A stretch of 6,559 nt of DNA from an uncultured Pseudomonadota bacterium (GCA_903918705.1 CAIXFP010000768.1:1-6559); one strand, 5' to 3'. Counted from the stretch's first letter, positions 1 through 5,065 are shown. Translations and numbers: made by a program. The notes: a model not told the origin generated them from the sequence alone.

Positions 1-166
1 CGCCCAGCACCTCGAACAGCATGCGCGCGGAACGCCCGGTGCGGCGCTCGGCGCGCAGTTCTTCCACCAGGCGCCAGCCGTCGGCTCCGAGCAGGCGGAT
101 GACGATCTCCCGGTCGGAGAAGGAGGTGTAGTTATAGGGAATCTCGCGGATGCGCTCGGTAGCCAT
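1..166 (-). CDS. DUF3683-type FAD/FMN-binding oxidoreductase, N-terminal fragment
   Basis: Only the first 55 codons are present; the gene runs off the left edge. The protein begins MATERIREIPYNYTSFSDRE and continues with an Arg/Leu-rich stretch ending RSARMLFEVLG. From memory this matches the N-terminal DUF3683 segment of very large (over 1,000 residue) betaproteobacterial FAD/FMN oxidoreductases. Those carry a GlcD-like FAD-binding domain and Fe-S/cysteine-rich modules further on, none of which is visible here. The ATG at 166-164 is the only usual start after the in-frame stop at 181-179. No clear Shine-Dalgarno sequence precedes it. The gene is divergent from the PTS operon. Substrate and exact role cannot be told from this fragment; a 2-hydroxyacid (lactate or glycolate-like) dehydrogenase role is only a family-level guess. 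Confidence 0.65.
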   Translation of the reverse strand, partial: MATERIREIPYNYTSFSDREIVIRLLGADGWRLVEELRAERRTGRSARMLFEVLG

Positions 167-338
167 GACAGCAAATGCTTATTCAGAGGCGGCGGATTCT
201 ACCGGAAGCGCCTGCTCAAGACTCCCGAAGATTCCCGTTTCGACCTTAATCTTCAAAGGGATAAGTGATTGATGCAAAGCAACATCGAAGGTGCCGCGGG
301 CGGCGTAGAATACGCCGACCTCTTCGCCCCGCCTCACC
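167..338. other. Divergent intergenic region between the oxidoreductase gene and the PTS operon
   Basis: This 172-base spacer must hold promoters for both divergent transcription units. On the plus strand it has an FNR-like half-matched palindrome (269-282) and a good -10-like hexamer TAGAAT (306-311), listed separately. I could not find a convincing -35/-10 pair for the minus-strand gene. No RNA gene or credible small ORF was seen. Confidence 0.6.
269..311 (+). promoter_or_regulatory. Candidate FNR/CRP-family promoter of the PTS operon
   Basis: TTGAT-GCAA-AGCAA at 269-282 matches the FNR/Anr consensus TTGAT-N4-ATCAA at 9 of 10 positions. It is followed by TAGAAT at 306-311, a 5 of 6 match to the sigma70 -10 hexamer. 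If transcription starts near 318, the palindrome is centred about 42.5 bases upstream, one base from the class II activator position (41.5). No good -35 hexamer is present at the right distance, as expected for an activator-dependent promoter. The predicted leader would be only about 21 bases. This rests on one near-consensus site, so it remains a candidate. Confidence 0.33.
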
Positions 339-749
339 ATGATTCCCTTGCTCATCGTCGCCCACGGCAATCTCGGCGACAGCCTTATCCAGTGCGCCAG
401 CTATGTGCTGGGGCAACGCCCGGAGCAATTGGAAAGCCTTGATCTCTCCGCCTGCGAGGATCCCGGCGAGATGCTGGAGCGGGCGCGGGCGCAGATCGCG
501 CGCCTGGACCAGGGCGAGGGCGTTCTCATCCTCACCGATGTCTACGGCGCCACCCCCTGCAACACCGTGTGTCGGCTGATCCAGCACGAGCAGGTGGAAG
601 CCGTGGCCGGCGTCAACCTGCCGATGCTGCTCAAGGCCCTGACTTACCGCAGTGACAACCTTCAGGAATTGATCCGCAAGGCCGTGCAGGGCGGGCAGGG
701 CGGCATCATGTATATCCTGCCGCGCGACAACGAAACGGAGTGCTGCTGA
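339..749 (+). CDS. PTS EIIA component, mannose (EIIA-Man) family
   Basis: This 136-residue cytoplasmic protein accepts phosphate from HPr. The N-terminus MIPLLIVAHGNLGDSL has the typical EIIA-Man beta strand followed by the phospho-acceptor His9. Asp67 in LILTDVYGATP corresponds to the active-site Asp of the family, and GVNLPMLLKAL near residues 91-101 is also typical. The length equals a stand-alone EIIA-Man domain, with no EIIB fused. With no EIIB, EIIC or EIID gene in the window, a regulatory rather than sugar-transport role is likely, as is known for incomplete PTS sets in Betaproteobacteria. The ATG at 339 is the only usual start after the in-frame TAG at 306-308. No Shine-Dalgarno sequence is visible before it, which is odd for the first gene of the operon. 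The stop codon overlaps the ptsH start by one base (TGATG). Confidence 0.9.
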   Translation: MIPLLIVAHGNLGDSLIQCASYVLGQRPEQLESLDLSACEDPGEMLERARAQIARLDQGEGVLILTDVYGATPCNTVCRLIQHEQVEAVAGVNLPMLLKALTYRSDNLQELIRKAVQGGQGGIMYILPRDNETECC

Positions 750-1018
750 TGGCCGAGCGCGAAATCGAAATCGTCAACAAGTTGGGCCTGCATGCGCGGG
801 CTTCCGCCAAACTCACCCAGACCGCCAGCAGCTTCCCCTGCGAAATCTGGGTTTCCCGCAATGGCCGCCGGGTCAACGGCAAGAGCATCATGGGCGTGAT
901 GATGCTGGCCGCCGCCCGCGGTACCCGCATCAAACTGGAAACCGACGGCGTCGAGGCGGACGCCGCCATGGCCGCCCTGGTGGCCCTGATCGAGGACAAG
1001 TTCGGGGAAGGCGAATGA
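749..1018 (+). CDS. ptsH: Phosphocarrier protein HPr
   Basis: HPr relays phosphate from enzyme I to EIIA. With the start at 749 the protein has 89 residues, the usual HPr size, and the catalytic histidine falls at exactly position 15 (NKLGLHARAS). Ser46 lies in NGKSIMGVMML, the regulatory motif phosphorylated by HPr kinase/phosphorylase (HprK). Its retention suggests that HprK is encoded elsewhere in the genome. The ATG at 749 is preferred over the upstream GTG at 740 because GGAG at 737-740 lies eight bases before it and because it gives the standard His15 numbering. The gene overlaps EIIA by one base and enzyme I by four (ATGA), indicating translational coupling. Confidence 0.97.
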   Translation: MAEREIEIVNKLGLHARASAKLTQTASSFPCEIWVSRNGRRVNGKSIMGVMMLAAARGTRIKLETDGVEADAAMAALVALIEDKFGEGE

Positions 1019-2739
1019 GTTTTTCCCTGCATGGCATCGCGGTTTCCAACGGCTATGCCATCGGCCGGGCGCAGATCTATTCCGCGGATCGTCTGGAGGC
1101 GCCCCATTACCTGTTGCGGCCGGAGCACCTGGACGCCGAGGTGGAGCGCTTCGCCACCGCGGTGGCGGCGGTGCGGGCCGAGATGAGCACCCTGCAGGAG
1201 CAGATTCCCGAGGGAGCGCCGGCGGAACTCTCCGCCTTCCTCAACGTGCACGTGTTGATCCTCAACGACTCCATGCTGTCCGAGGCGCCCAAGCACCGCA
1301 TCCGGGCCGAGCGTTGCAACGCGGAATGGGCGCTGGCCCAGCAGACCGAAGCACTGATCAAGCAATTCGAGGCCATCGAGGACGATTACCTGCGCGAGCG
1401 CCGCAACGACGTGCGCCAGGTGGCGGACAAGGTGCTCAAGATGCTCATGGGCCATCCCGGCCATGCGCCGCTCAAGCCCGCCGAGGAGGGCGACAGCATC
1501 CTGGTGGCTCATGACCTGTCCCCCTCCGACATGGTGCTGTTCAAGCGCCACGATTTCGCCGGCTTCATCACCGATCTGGGCGGCACCACCTCCCACACCG
1601 CCATCCTCGCGCGCAGCCTCTCGCTGCCCTCGGTGATGGCCCTGCACAGCGCCCGCGCCCTGATCCAGGACGGCGACTGGCTGATCATCGACGGCGTCGC
1701 CGGTGTGGTCATCGTCAATCCCGACTCGGCCATCCTCGATGAGTACCGCCTGCGCCGGCACCAGTGGCAGCTCGACCAAAAGAAGCTGCGCCGACTCAAG
1801 ACCAGCCCCTCCGCCACCCTGGACGGCCTGGAAGTCGAACTGCAGGCCAACATCGACCTGCCCAACGACGTGGCTGGAGCGCTGGGCGAGAACGCCAGCG
1901 GCATCGGCCTGTTCCGCAGTGAATTCCTGTTCCTCAACCGCGACGACCTGCCCTCCGAGGAGGAGCAGTTCGAGGCCTACCGCCACGTGGCGCGGGAAAT
2001 GGTGGGGCGTGGCGTAGTGATCCGTACCCTCGACGTGGGCGCCGACAAATCCGTGCGCTGGCTCCACGAAACCAGCGTCAACCCGGCCCTGGGCCGCCGC
2101 GCCATCCGCCTGTGCCTGGCGGAGCCGCAAATCTTCATCAGCCAGATCCGGGCCCTGTTGCGCGCCAGCCATTACGGCCAGATCAAGATCCTGCTGCCCA
2201 TGCTGACCAGCCTTACCGAACTGGATCAGGCCCTGGCCCTGATCGGCGCGGCGCGCGGCATGCTGCGCATGGAAGGCGTTCCGTTCGACGAGGAAACCCC
2301 CATCGGCGGGATGATCGAGGTGCCCGCCGCCGCGCTGTCGGCGGAATGGTTTGCCAAGAAGCTGGATTTCCTTTCCCTGGGCACCAACGACCTGATCCAG
2401 TACTCCCTGGCCATCGACCGCACCGACGACACCGTGGCCCACCTTTACGACCCCTTGCACCCTTCGGTCCTGCTGCTGATCGAGCACACCCTCAAGGTCG
2501 GCATCAAGCTGGGCAAACCGGTTTCCGTCTGCGGCGAGATGGCCGGCGACCCCAAGCTCACCCGGCTGCTGCTGGGCATGGGCCTGACCCGCTTCTCCAT
2601 GCACCCGGCCCACATCCTCACGGTGAAGCAGCAGGTGCTGCGCAGCCATGTCCGCAATCTGGCGCCGCTGGCGAGGAAGCTCATTCGCGCCGGTCGCCCG
2701 GATCGCATTCAGGAATACCTGGAACAGATCAACGGGTAG
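1015..2739 (+). CDS. ptsI: Phosphoenolpyruvate-protein phosphotransferase (PTS enzyme I)
   Basis: Enzyme I takes phosphate from PEP and passes it to HPr His15. The 574-residue protein is full length for the family. The N-terminal HPr-binding and swivelling region includes the phospho-histidine His194 in GGTTSHTAILARS. The C-terminal PEP-binding TIM barrel contains GLFRSEFLFLNRDDLPSEEE (around 298-317), RTLDVGADK (337-345), the metal/PEP segment GGMIEVPAA (431-439), LSLGTNDLIQYSLAIDR (453-469), and the active-site Cys506 in SVCGEMAGD. All catalytic residues I know are in place. The start at 1015 overlaps the ptsH stop (ATGA), with a GGGGAAGG ribosome binding site at 1004-1011. It is the last PTS gene of the cluster and is followed by a REP-like hairpin. 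I see no sign of damage or of an N-terminal GAF or C-terminal EIIA fusion. Confidence 0.98.
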   Translation: MSFSLHGIAVSNGYAIGRAQIYSADRLEAPHYLLRPEHLDAEVERFATAVAAVRAEMSTLQEQIPEGAPAELSAFLNVHVLILNDSMLSEAPKHRIRAERCNAEWALAQQTEALIKQFEAIEDDYLRERRNDVRQVADKVLKMLMGHPGHAPLKPAEEGDSILVAHDLSPSDMVLFKRHDFAGFITDLGGTTSHTAILARSLSLPSVMALHSARALIQDGDWLIIDGVAGVVIVNPDSAILDEYRLRRHQWQLDQKKLRRLKTSPSATLDGLEVELQANIDLPNDVAGALGENASGIGLFRSEFLFLNRDDLPSEEEQFEAYRHVAREMVGRGVVIRTLDVGADKSVRWLHETSVNPALGRRAIRLCLAEPQIFISQIRALLRASHYGQIKILLPMLTSLTELDQALALIGAARGMLRMEGVPFDEETPIGGMIEVPAAALSAEWFAKKLDFLSLGTNDLIQYSLAIDRTDDTVAHLYDPLHPSVLLLIEHTLKVGIKLGKPVSVCGEMAGDPKLTRLLLGMGLTRFSMHPAHILTVKQQVLRSHVRNLAPLARKLIRAGRPDRIQEYLEQING

Positions 2740-2807
2740 GTGGCTGGCGCGTGGTTCCGCCGTCCGCAACCCGTCCGCGAGTCCGCGGGCCGAGTACGTA
2801 GTACGCA

Positions 2808-2835
2808 GGTTGGGCAAATCGCGGCGTGCCCAACC
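2808..2835 (+). repeat. REP-like palindromic repeat, copy 1
   Basis: GGTTGGGCA (2808-2816) and TGCCCAACC (2827-2835) form a perfect 9-bp stem around a 10-base loop. The 26-base core (2809-2834) differs from copy 2 at 4320-4345 at two positions, and from the reverse complement of copy 3 at 4359-4384 at one position. Such extragenic palindromes typically sit after stop codons and can stabilise mRNA ends or attenuate read-through. There is no U-tract, so it is not a standard intrinsic terminator. Confidence 0.8.
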
Positions 2836-2852
2836 CACTTCACTTTCGATTT

Positions 2853-2860
2853 GGAAAGGG
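2853..2860 (+). promoter_or_regulatory. Ribosome binding site deciding the cyclase start
   Basis: GGAAAGGG lies eight bases before the ATG at 2869. This supports that start over the GTG at 2740, which immediately follows the ptsI stop and would extend the protein by 43 residues through a repeat. Confidence 0.6.
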
Positions 2861-2868
2861 TTTATCCC

Positions 2869-4125
2869 ATGCAAGTAGCAGCCCCAGATGGCAAAACCAT
2901 ATATCTCTGGCCAGCCACTTCGAGAGATCTCCAGGACGCAGCGGCCCAGCTTGGCCACTACGGCTATATGGCGGAAGCGTTCGACTCCATCGCCGCCTTG
3001 CTTGCCGCCCAGGCGCGCGCGCCCTCCGTCGCCCTGATCGAGTTCGGCGCGGTCGGGCAATTGAGTGGCGCCGACAGGTCGGCACTGAGCGCGCTGGCCG
3101 CGCGTCATCCCATGCTCTGCGTCGCCGGCGAGGGAACCATCGCGGCCCGTCTGGCGGCGGTGCGCATGGGCTGCCAGGCCTACCTCAGCCATCCGCTGGA
3201 TACCGCCGTGCTGCTCGACACCCTGGATCGCCTTACCGCGCCGCCCCAGGCGGAAGCCAGCCGTGTCCTCATTGTCGAAGATTCGCCGGCCCTCGCCGCT
3301 TTCTATGCGGCGCACCTGAATGAGGCCGGCTTCATCACCCAAGTGGTCACCGACCCCCTCAAGACCCTCGAAACGCTTGATGAACAGCCGCCGGAACTGA
3401 TCCTGCTGGACATGAACATGCCGGGCGCCTCGGGCCAGGAAATCGCCGCGGTCATCCGGCAGCAGAGCGCCTATCTGTCGATTCCCATCGTCTTCCTCTC
3501 CGCGGAGAGCGACATGGCCCGGCAGCGCGAAGCCATGAGCCTGGGTGGCGACGAGTTCCTGCAAAAGCCGATCGAGCCGGAACATCTGATTGCCGCGATC
3601 CGGGCCCGGGTGATCCGCTACCGCGCCCTGCGCGCCCTGATGGTGCGTGACAGTCTTACCGGATTGCTGAACCACACCAATTTCAAGGAACGCCTGCGGA
3701 GCGAAACCGCGCGCGCGCAACGCCAGGGCAAACCGCTTGCGGTGGCCTTGCTCGACATCGATTTCTTCAAGAAGGTGAACGACACCTACGGCCATCCGGC
3801 CGGCGACCAGGTCATCAAAAGCCTGTCCCGGCTACTCAAGCAGCGCCTGCGTGGCGGCGATGTGATCGGCCGCTACGGCGGCGAGGAATTTGCCGTAGCC
3901 CTGCCGGACACCCCGATCGACGGGGCCATACAGGTACTCGACAGCATCCGCGCGAGTTTCGCCGCCATCGTCCAGCATGTCGGCGCGCGAACCTTTCAGG
4001 TCACGCTATCCGCCGGCGTGGCGCTATCCGCCGCGGGCAGCAATGGCGAATCCCTGATTCAGGCTGCCGATGCCGCGCTTTATGCGGCCAAGCACGGGGG
4101 AAGAAACCGGGTTTGTGAGGCGTGA
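2869..4125 (+). CDS. PleD-like diguanylate cyclase (degenerate REC - REC - GGDEF)
   Basis: This 418-residue cytoplasmic response regulator should make cyclic di-GMP from two GTP. Residues 1 to about 125 look like a receiver fold without the phospho-acceptor Asp (IEFGAV around 57-62) and with SHPLD where the conserved Lys-Pro motif would lie. Residues 130-250 form a canonical receiver: acidic pair Glu137/Asp138, phospho-acceptor Asp181 in LLDMNMPG, Ser211, and Lys233 in LQKP. The GGDEF domain begins at SLTGLLNHTNF (from 262), contains LLDIDFFKKVNDTYGHPAGD, and has the active GGEEF at 337-341. An allosteric inhibitory RxxD site (RGGD, 328-331) sits at the same spacing as in PleD, so product inhibition is expected. 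The order matches Caulobacter PleD, where the intact receiver drives dimerisation. No cognate kinase lies in the window. The ATG at 2869 is chosen on its ribosome binding site. The gene lies between two sets of REP-like repeats and may have its own promoter. Confidence 0.9.
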   Translation: MQVAAPDGKTIYLWPATSRDLQDAAAQLGHYGYMAEAFDSIAALLAAQARAPSVALIEFGAVGQLSGADRSALSALAARHPMLCVAGEGTIAARLAAVRMGCQAYLSHPLDTAVLLDTLDRLTAPPQAEASRVLIVEDSPALAAFYAAHLNEAGFITQVVTDPLKTLETLDEQPPELILLDMNMPGASGQEIAAVIRQQSAYLSIPIVFLSAESDMARQREAMSLGGDEFLQKPIEPEHLIAAIRARVIRYRALRALMVRDSLTGLLNHTNFKERLRSETARAQRQGKPLAVALLDIDFFKKVNDTYGHPAGDQVIKSLSRLLKQRLRGGDVIGRYGGEEFAVALPDTPIDGAIQVLDSIRASFAAIVQHVGARTFQVTLSAGVALSAAGSNGESLIQAADAALYAAKHGGRNRVCEA

Positions 4126-4268
4126 GGCAAACATCTGCAACGTCTCTCGGCGGCGAGTTGATCAACATGCGCTCTGGAGCCTTGCGGTATCGCCATGGTG
4201 TTCCCCTTGTTTCCCTGAGTCATTCCGGAATCCGCGGTTGCCAGGATGAATTGGGGCCTCAAACCGGA

Positions 4269-4306
4269 CTGTTCCTGCGTTAACGAGAACAGCGGGTGTC
4301 ACCCGC
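4269..4306 (+). repeat. Two adjacent inverted repeats downstream of the cyclase gene
   Basis: CTGTTC (4269-4274) pairs with GAACAG (4287-4292) around a loop that contains the 8-bp palindrome CGTTAACG (4278-4285). Immediately after, GCGGGT (4292-4297) pairs with ACCCGC (4301-4306) around a three-base loop. They share base 4292. They could mark the end of the cyclase transcript, but neither is followed by a run of T. Confidence 0.4.
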
Positions 4307-4319
4307 CGGGTAAGTCATC

Positions 4320-4345
4320 GTTGGGCAAATCGCAGCGCGCCCAAC
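4320..4345 (+). repeat. REP-like palindromic repeat, copy 2
   Basis: GTTGGGC (4320-4326) and GCCCAAC (4339-4345) form a 7-bp stem. The 26 bases match copy 1 (2809-2834) in the same orientation at 24 positions. It is the left member of an opposed pair. Confidence 0.8.
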
Positions 4346-4358
4346 ACATAGGCGGGTT

Positions 4359-4384
4359 GTTGGGCACGCCGCGCTTTGCCCAAC
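4359..4384 (-). repeat. REP-like palindromic repeat, copy 3, inverted
   Basis: The reverse complement of these 26 bases matches copy 1 (2809-2834) at 25 positions. GTTGGGCA (4359-4366) and TGCCCAAC (4377-4384) form an 8-bp stem. With copy 2, 13 bases to the left, it makes an opposed doublet like the paired REPs (BIMEs) known from enterobacteria and pseudomonads. Confidence 0.8.
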
Positions 4385-4428
4385 GGCTTACGGTTTCAAC
4401 TGCCGGCTTAGGTTGAAAACGTACGTTT
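4384..4428. repeat. Imperfect direct repeat, hairpin and 12-bp palindrome
   Basis: CGGCTTACGGTT (4384-4395) recurs as CGGCTTAGGTT (4404-4414). TTTCAAC (4394-4400) pairs with GTTGAAA (4412-4418) across an 11-base loop. Immediately after lies the perfect palindrome AAACGTACGTTT (4417-4428). The palindrome resembles an operator for a dimeric regulator, but I cannot name one. Confidence 0.4.
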
Positions 4429-4440
4429 GGTTTGGACTAC

Positions 4441-4644
4441 TCACTCAAACCCCTGACTGGTGAACGTCGCCGCGCGGCCGTTCGCCGTCGCGGTGCGCGC
4501 CACGTTATCCGATGCGCCGGTAGGCATCTCCGCCCACCCGAGGCGCTTCGGCCTCCCTACCGCCGCAAGGTAGAAGTCCGACAAGGGGTACCGGTTGGGC
4601 TGGGCGGCAGCCGCGTGATTCGGCGTCTTTTGCCAGGTGCGCAT
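4441..4644 (-). CDS. Doubtful small ORF or gene remnant of unknown function (67 codons)
   Basis: From ATG at 4644-4642 to TGA at 4443-4441 the frame codes for 67 residues, including RYPLSDFYLAAVGRPKRLG and ending RAATFTSQGFE. I counted 57 of 67 codons ending in G or C, which resembles the coding bias of the real genes here. There is no convincing ribosome binding site; the purine-rich AAAGGTCAAG upstream overlaps the nap FNR box. There is no signal peptide or membrane segment. The same bases form strong hairpins, so the bias may reflect structure or general GC content. It could also be the tail of a decayed gene or a repeat element. I do not recognise the protein. Confidence 0.2.
   Translation of the reverse strand: MRTWQKTPNHAAAAQPNRYPLSDFYLAAVGRPKRLGWAEMPTGASDNVARTATANGRAATFTSQGFE
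4518..4573 (+). other. Nested hairpin with an alternative pairing partner
   Basis: CGGTAGG (4518-4524) pairs with CCTACCG (4556-4562). Directly inside, GAGGC (4540-4544) pairs with GCCTC (4551-4555) around GCTTCG. The CTACC at 4557-4561 can instead pair with GGTAG at 4569-4573. Two mutually exclusive folds are therefore possible if this stretch is transcribed. It matches no riboswitch class that I recognise, and it lies upstream of the predicted nap transcription start. Confidence 0.3.
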
Positions 4645-4649
4645 CAATC

Positions 4650-4691
4650 TTGACCTTTATCAAAGTAATCAAGAGACATCAAGGTCAGGAT
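4650..4691 (+). promoter_or_regulatory. FNR/Anr-type promoter of napDA
   Basis: TTGAC-CTTT-ATCAA at 4650-4663 matches the FNR consensus TTGAT-N4-ATCAA at 9 of 10 positions. A plausible -10 hexamer CAGGAT at 4686-4691 keeps the important second A and last T. This puts the start of transcription near 4698 and the centre of the FNR box 41.5 bases upstream, the standard class II activation geometry. The leader to napD would be about 25 bases. Activation of nap by an FNR/Dnr-family protein under low oxygen fits the gene content. Confidence 0.65.
4651..4687. repeat. Inverted repeat spanning the nap promoter
   Basis: TGACCTT (4651-4657) and AAGGTCA (4681-4687) are perfect 7-base inverted arms separated by 23 bases. 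The left arm overlaps the FNR box and the right arm overlaps the -10 region. It could be a second operator, or chance. Confidence 0.35.
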
Positions 4692-4722
4692 TTGGGCCAC
4701 GTCTAACCCTGGGAGTCGGACA

Positions 4723-5046
4723 GTGAACTTATCGGGCATATTGGTGATGGCCAAAGCGGAGCGCCACACGCAGGTGGTGGTCGCCCTGAACGCGCTGGAA
4801 GGCGTGGAAGTGCATCAGGTGGACGTGGCCTCCGGCCGCATCGTGGTGGTGCAGGAGGCGCAAGACATCCATGCCGAGATCGCGGGTGTGAAGCGCATCA
4901 AGGCGCTGCCCGACGTGATCATGGCGGAGATGGTCTACCACTATCTCGCCGAGGACGAGCGCGCCTATGAAGCCATGCCGCCGGAATTGACCGAGGATGG
5001 TGAAGGATTCGAGACCTGTGCCGTACCGGCATATCTGAACAGTTGA
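4723..5046 (+). CDS. napD: NapD, chaperone for periplasmic nitrate reductase
   Basis: NapD is a small cytoplasmic protein that binds the twin-arginine signal peptide of NapA. It holds back export until the molybdenum cofactor is inserted. The 107-residue product begins MNLSGILVMAKAERHTQVVV, with the family pattern of a short beta strand, a helix, a GVEVHQVDVASGRIVVVQEA strand pair, and VIMAEMVYHY near residues 65-74. This fits the ferredoxin-like fold of NapD. The acidic C-terminal tail (residues 75-107) is somewhat longer than in E. coli NapD. The start is GTG at 4723, with GGGAG at 4711-4715 seven bases before it. It is the first gene after the FNR-type promoter and lies 19 bases before napA, consistent with a nap operon that starts napDA. 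Confidence 0.92.
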   Translation: MNLSGILVMAKAERHTQVVVALNALEGVEVHQVDVASGRIVVVQEAQDIHAEIAGVKRIKALPDVIMAEMVYHYLAEDERAYEAMPPELTEDGEGFETCAVPAYLNS

Positions 5047-5050
5047 TGGA

Positions 5051-5065
5051 AGCCAGGAGGCTGAG
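5051..5065 (+). promoter_or_regulatory. Strong ribosome binding site of napA
   Basis: AGGAGG at 5055-5060, a full match to the Shine-Dalgarno core, lies five bases before the ATG at 5066. It fixes the napA start and explains high translation relative to napD. Confidence 0.8.

Larger units (their letters stand above)
2740..2868. other. Intergenic region between ptsI and the diguanylate cyclase gene
   Basis: This 129-base spacer contains three GTCCGC units (2762-2767, 2773-2778, 2781-2786), one REP-like palindrome (2808-2835), and the ribosome binding site of the next gene. It is open in the frame of the downstream gene from a GTG at 2740, directly after the ptsI stop. The 43 residues that would be added are low-complexity and read through the repeat, so they are probably not translated. 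No clear promoter or U-tract terminator was found. Confidence 0.6.
4126..4722. other. 597-base non-genic region between the cyclase gene and napD
   Basis: From left to right, 4126-4268 shows nothing I recognise. Next come two small hairpins: CTGTTC/GAACAG (4269-4274/4287-4292), enclosing the palindrome CGTTAACG, and GCGGGT/ACCCGC (4292-4297/4301-4306). A pair of opposed REP-like repeats follows (4320-4384), then an imperfect direct repeat, hairpin and 12-bp palindrome (4384-4428). The stretch 4441-4644 is open on the minus strand for 67 codons and also folds into several stems. Last is an FNR-type promoter (4650-4691) for nap. No tRNA, rRNA or riboswitch class could be recognised, and no hairpin is followed by a U-tract, so the cyclase terminator is not obvious. 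Confidence 0.6.

Noticed and set aside
740..748. GTG at 740 as the ptsH start
   Set aside because: It would use bases that form the Shine-Dalgarno sequence of the ATG at 749, and would shift the catalytic histidine from the canonical position 15 to 18.
2740..2868. Extension of the cyclase N-terminus to GTG at 2740
   Set aside because: The added 43 residues read through a REP-like repeat and low-complexity DNA, while the ATG at 2869 has a good ribosome binding site.
706..3795. A 1,029-codon open frame on the minus strand, antisense to the PTS and cyclase genes
   Set aside because: It lies opposite four well-recognised genes, and its translation is Gly/Gln/His/Val-rich without a family-like pattern. 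It is the usual antisense shadow of GC-rich coding DNA.
4080..4262. A 60-codon minus-strand open frame overlapping the cyclase 3' end
   Set aside because: It overlaps the coding end of the cyclase, has no recognisable protein features, and shows no ribosome binding site of note.
4339..4365. Possible integron attC site, from GCCCAAC followed by GTTGGGC
   Set aside because: The spacing of 13 bases is far too short for an attC site, there is no integrase or cassette array, and the halves belong to two complete REP-like palindromes.
4269..4384. Intrinsic terminator after the cyclase gene
   Set aside because: Several hairpins exist, but none is followed by a run of T on either strand, so rho-independent termination is not supported.
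4441..4640. Molybdenum cofactor or other known riboswitch upstream of nap
   Set aside because: I could not match the conserved bases of any class that I know, and the predicted nap transcript starts downstream of the region.
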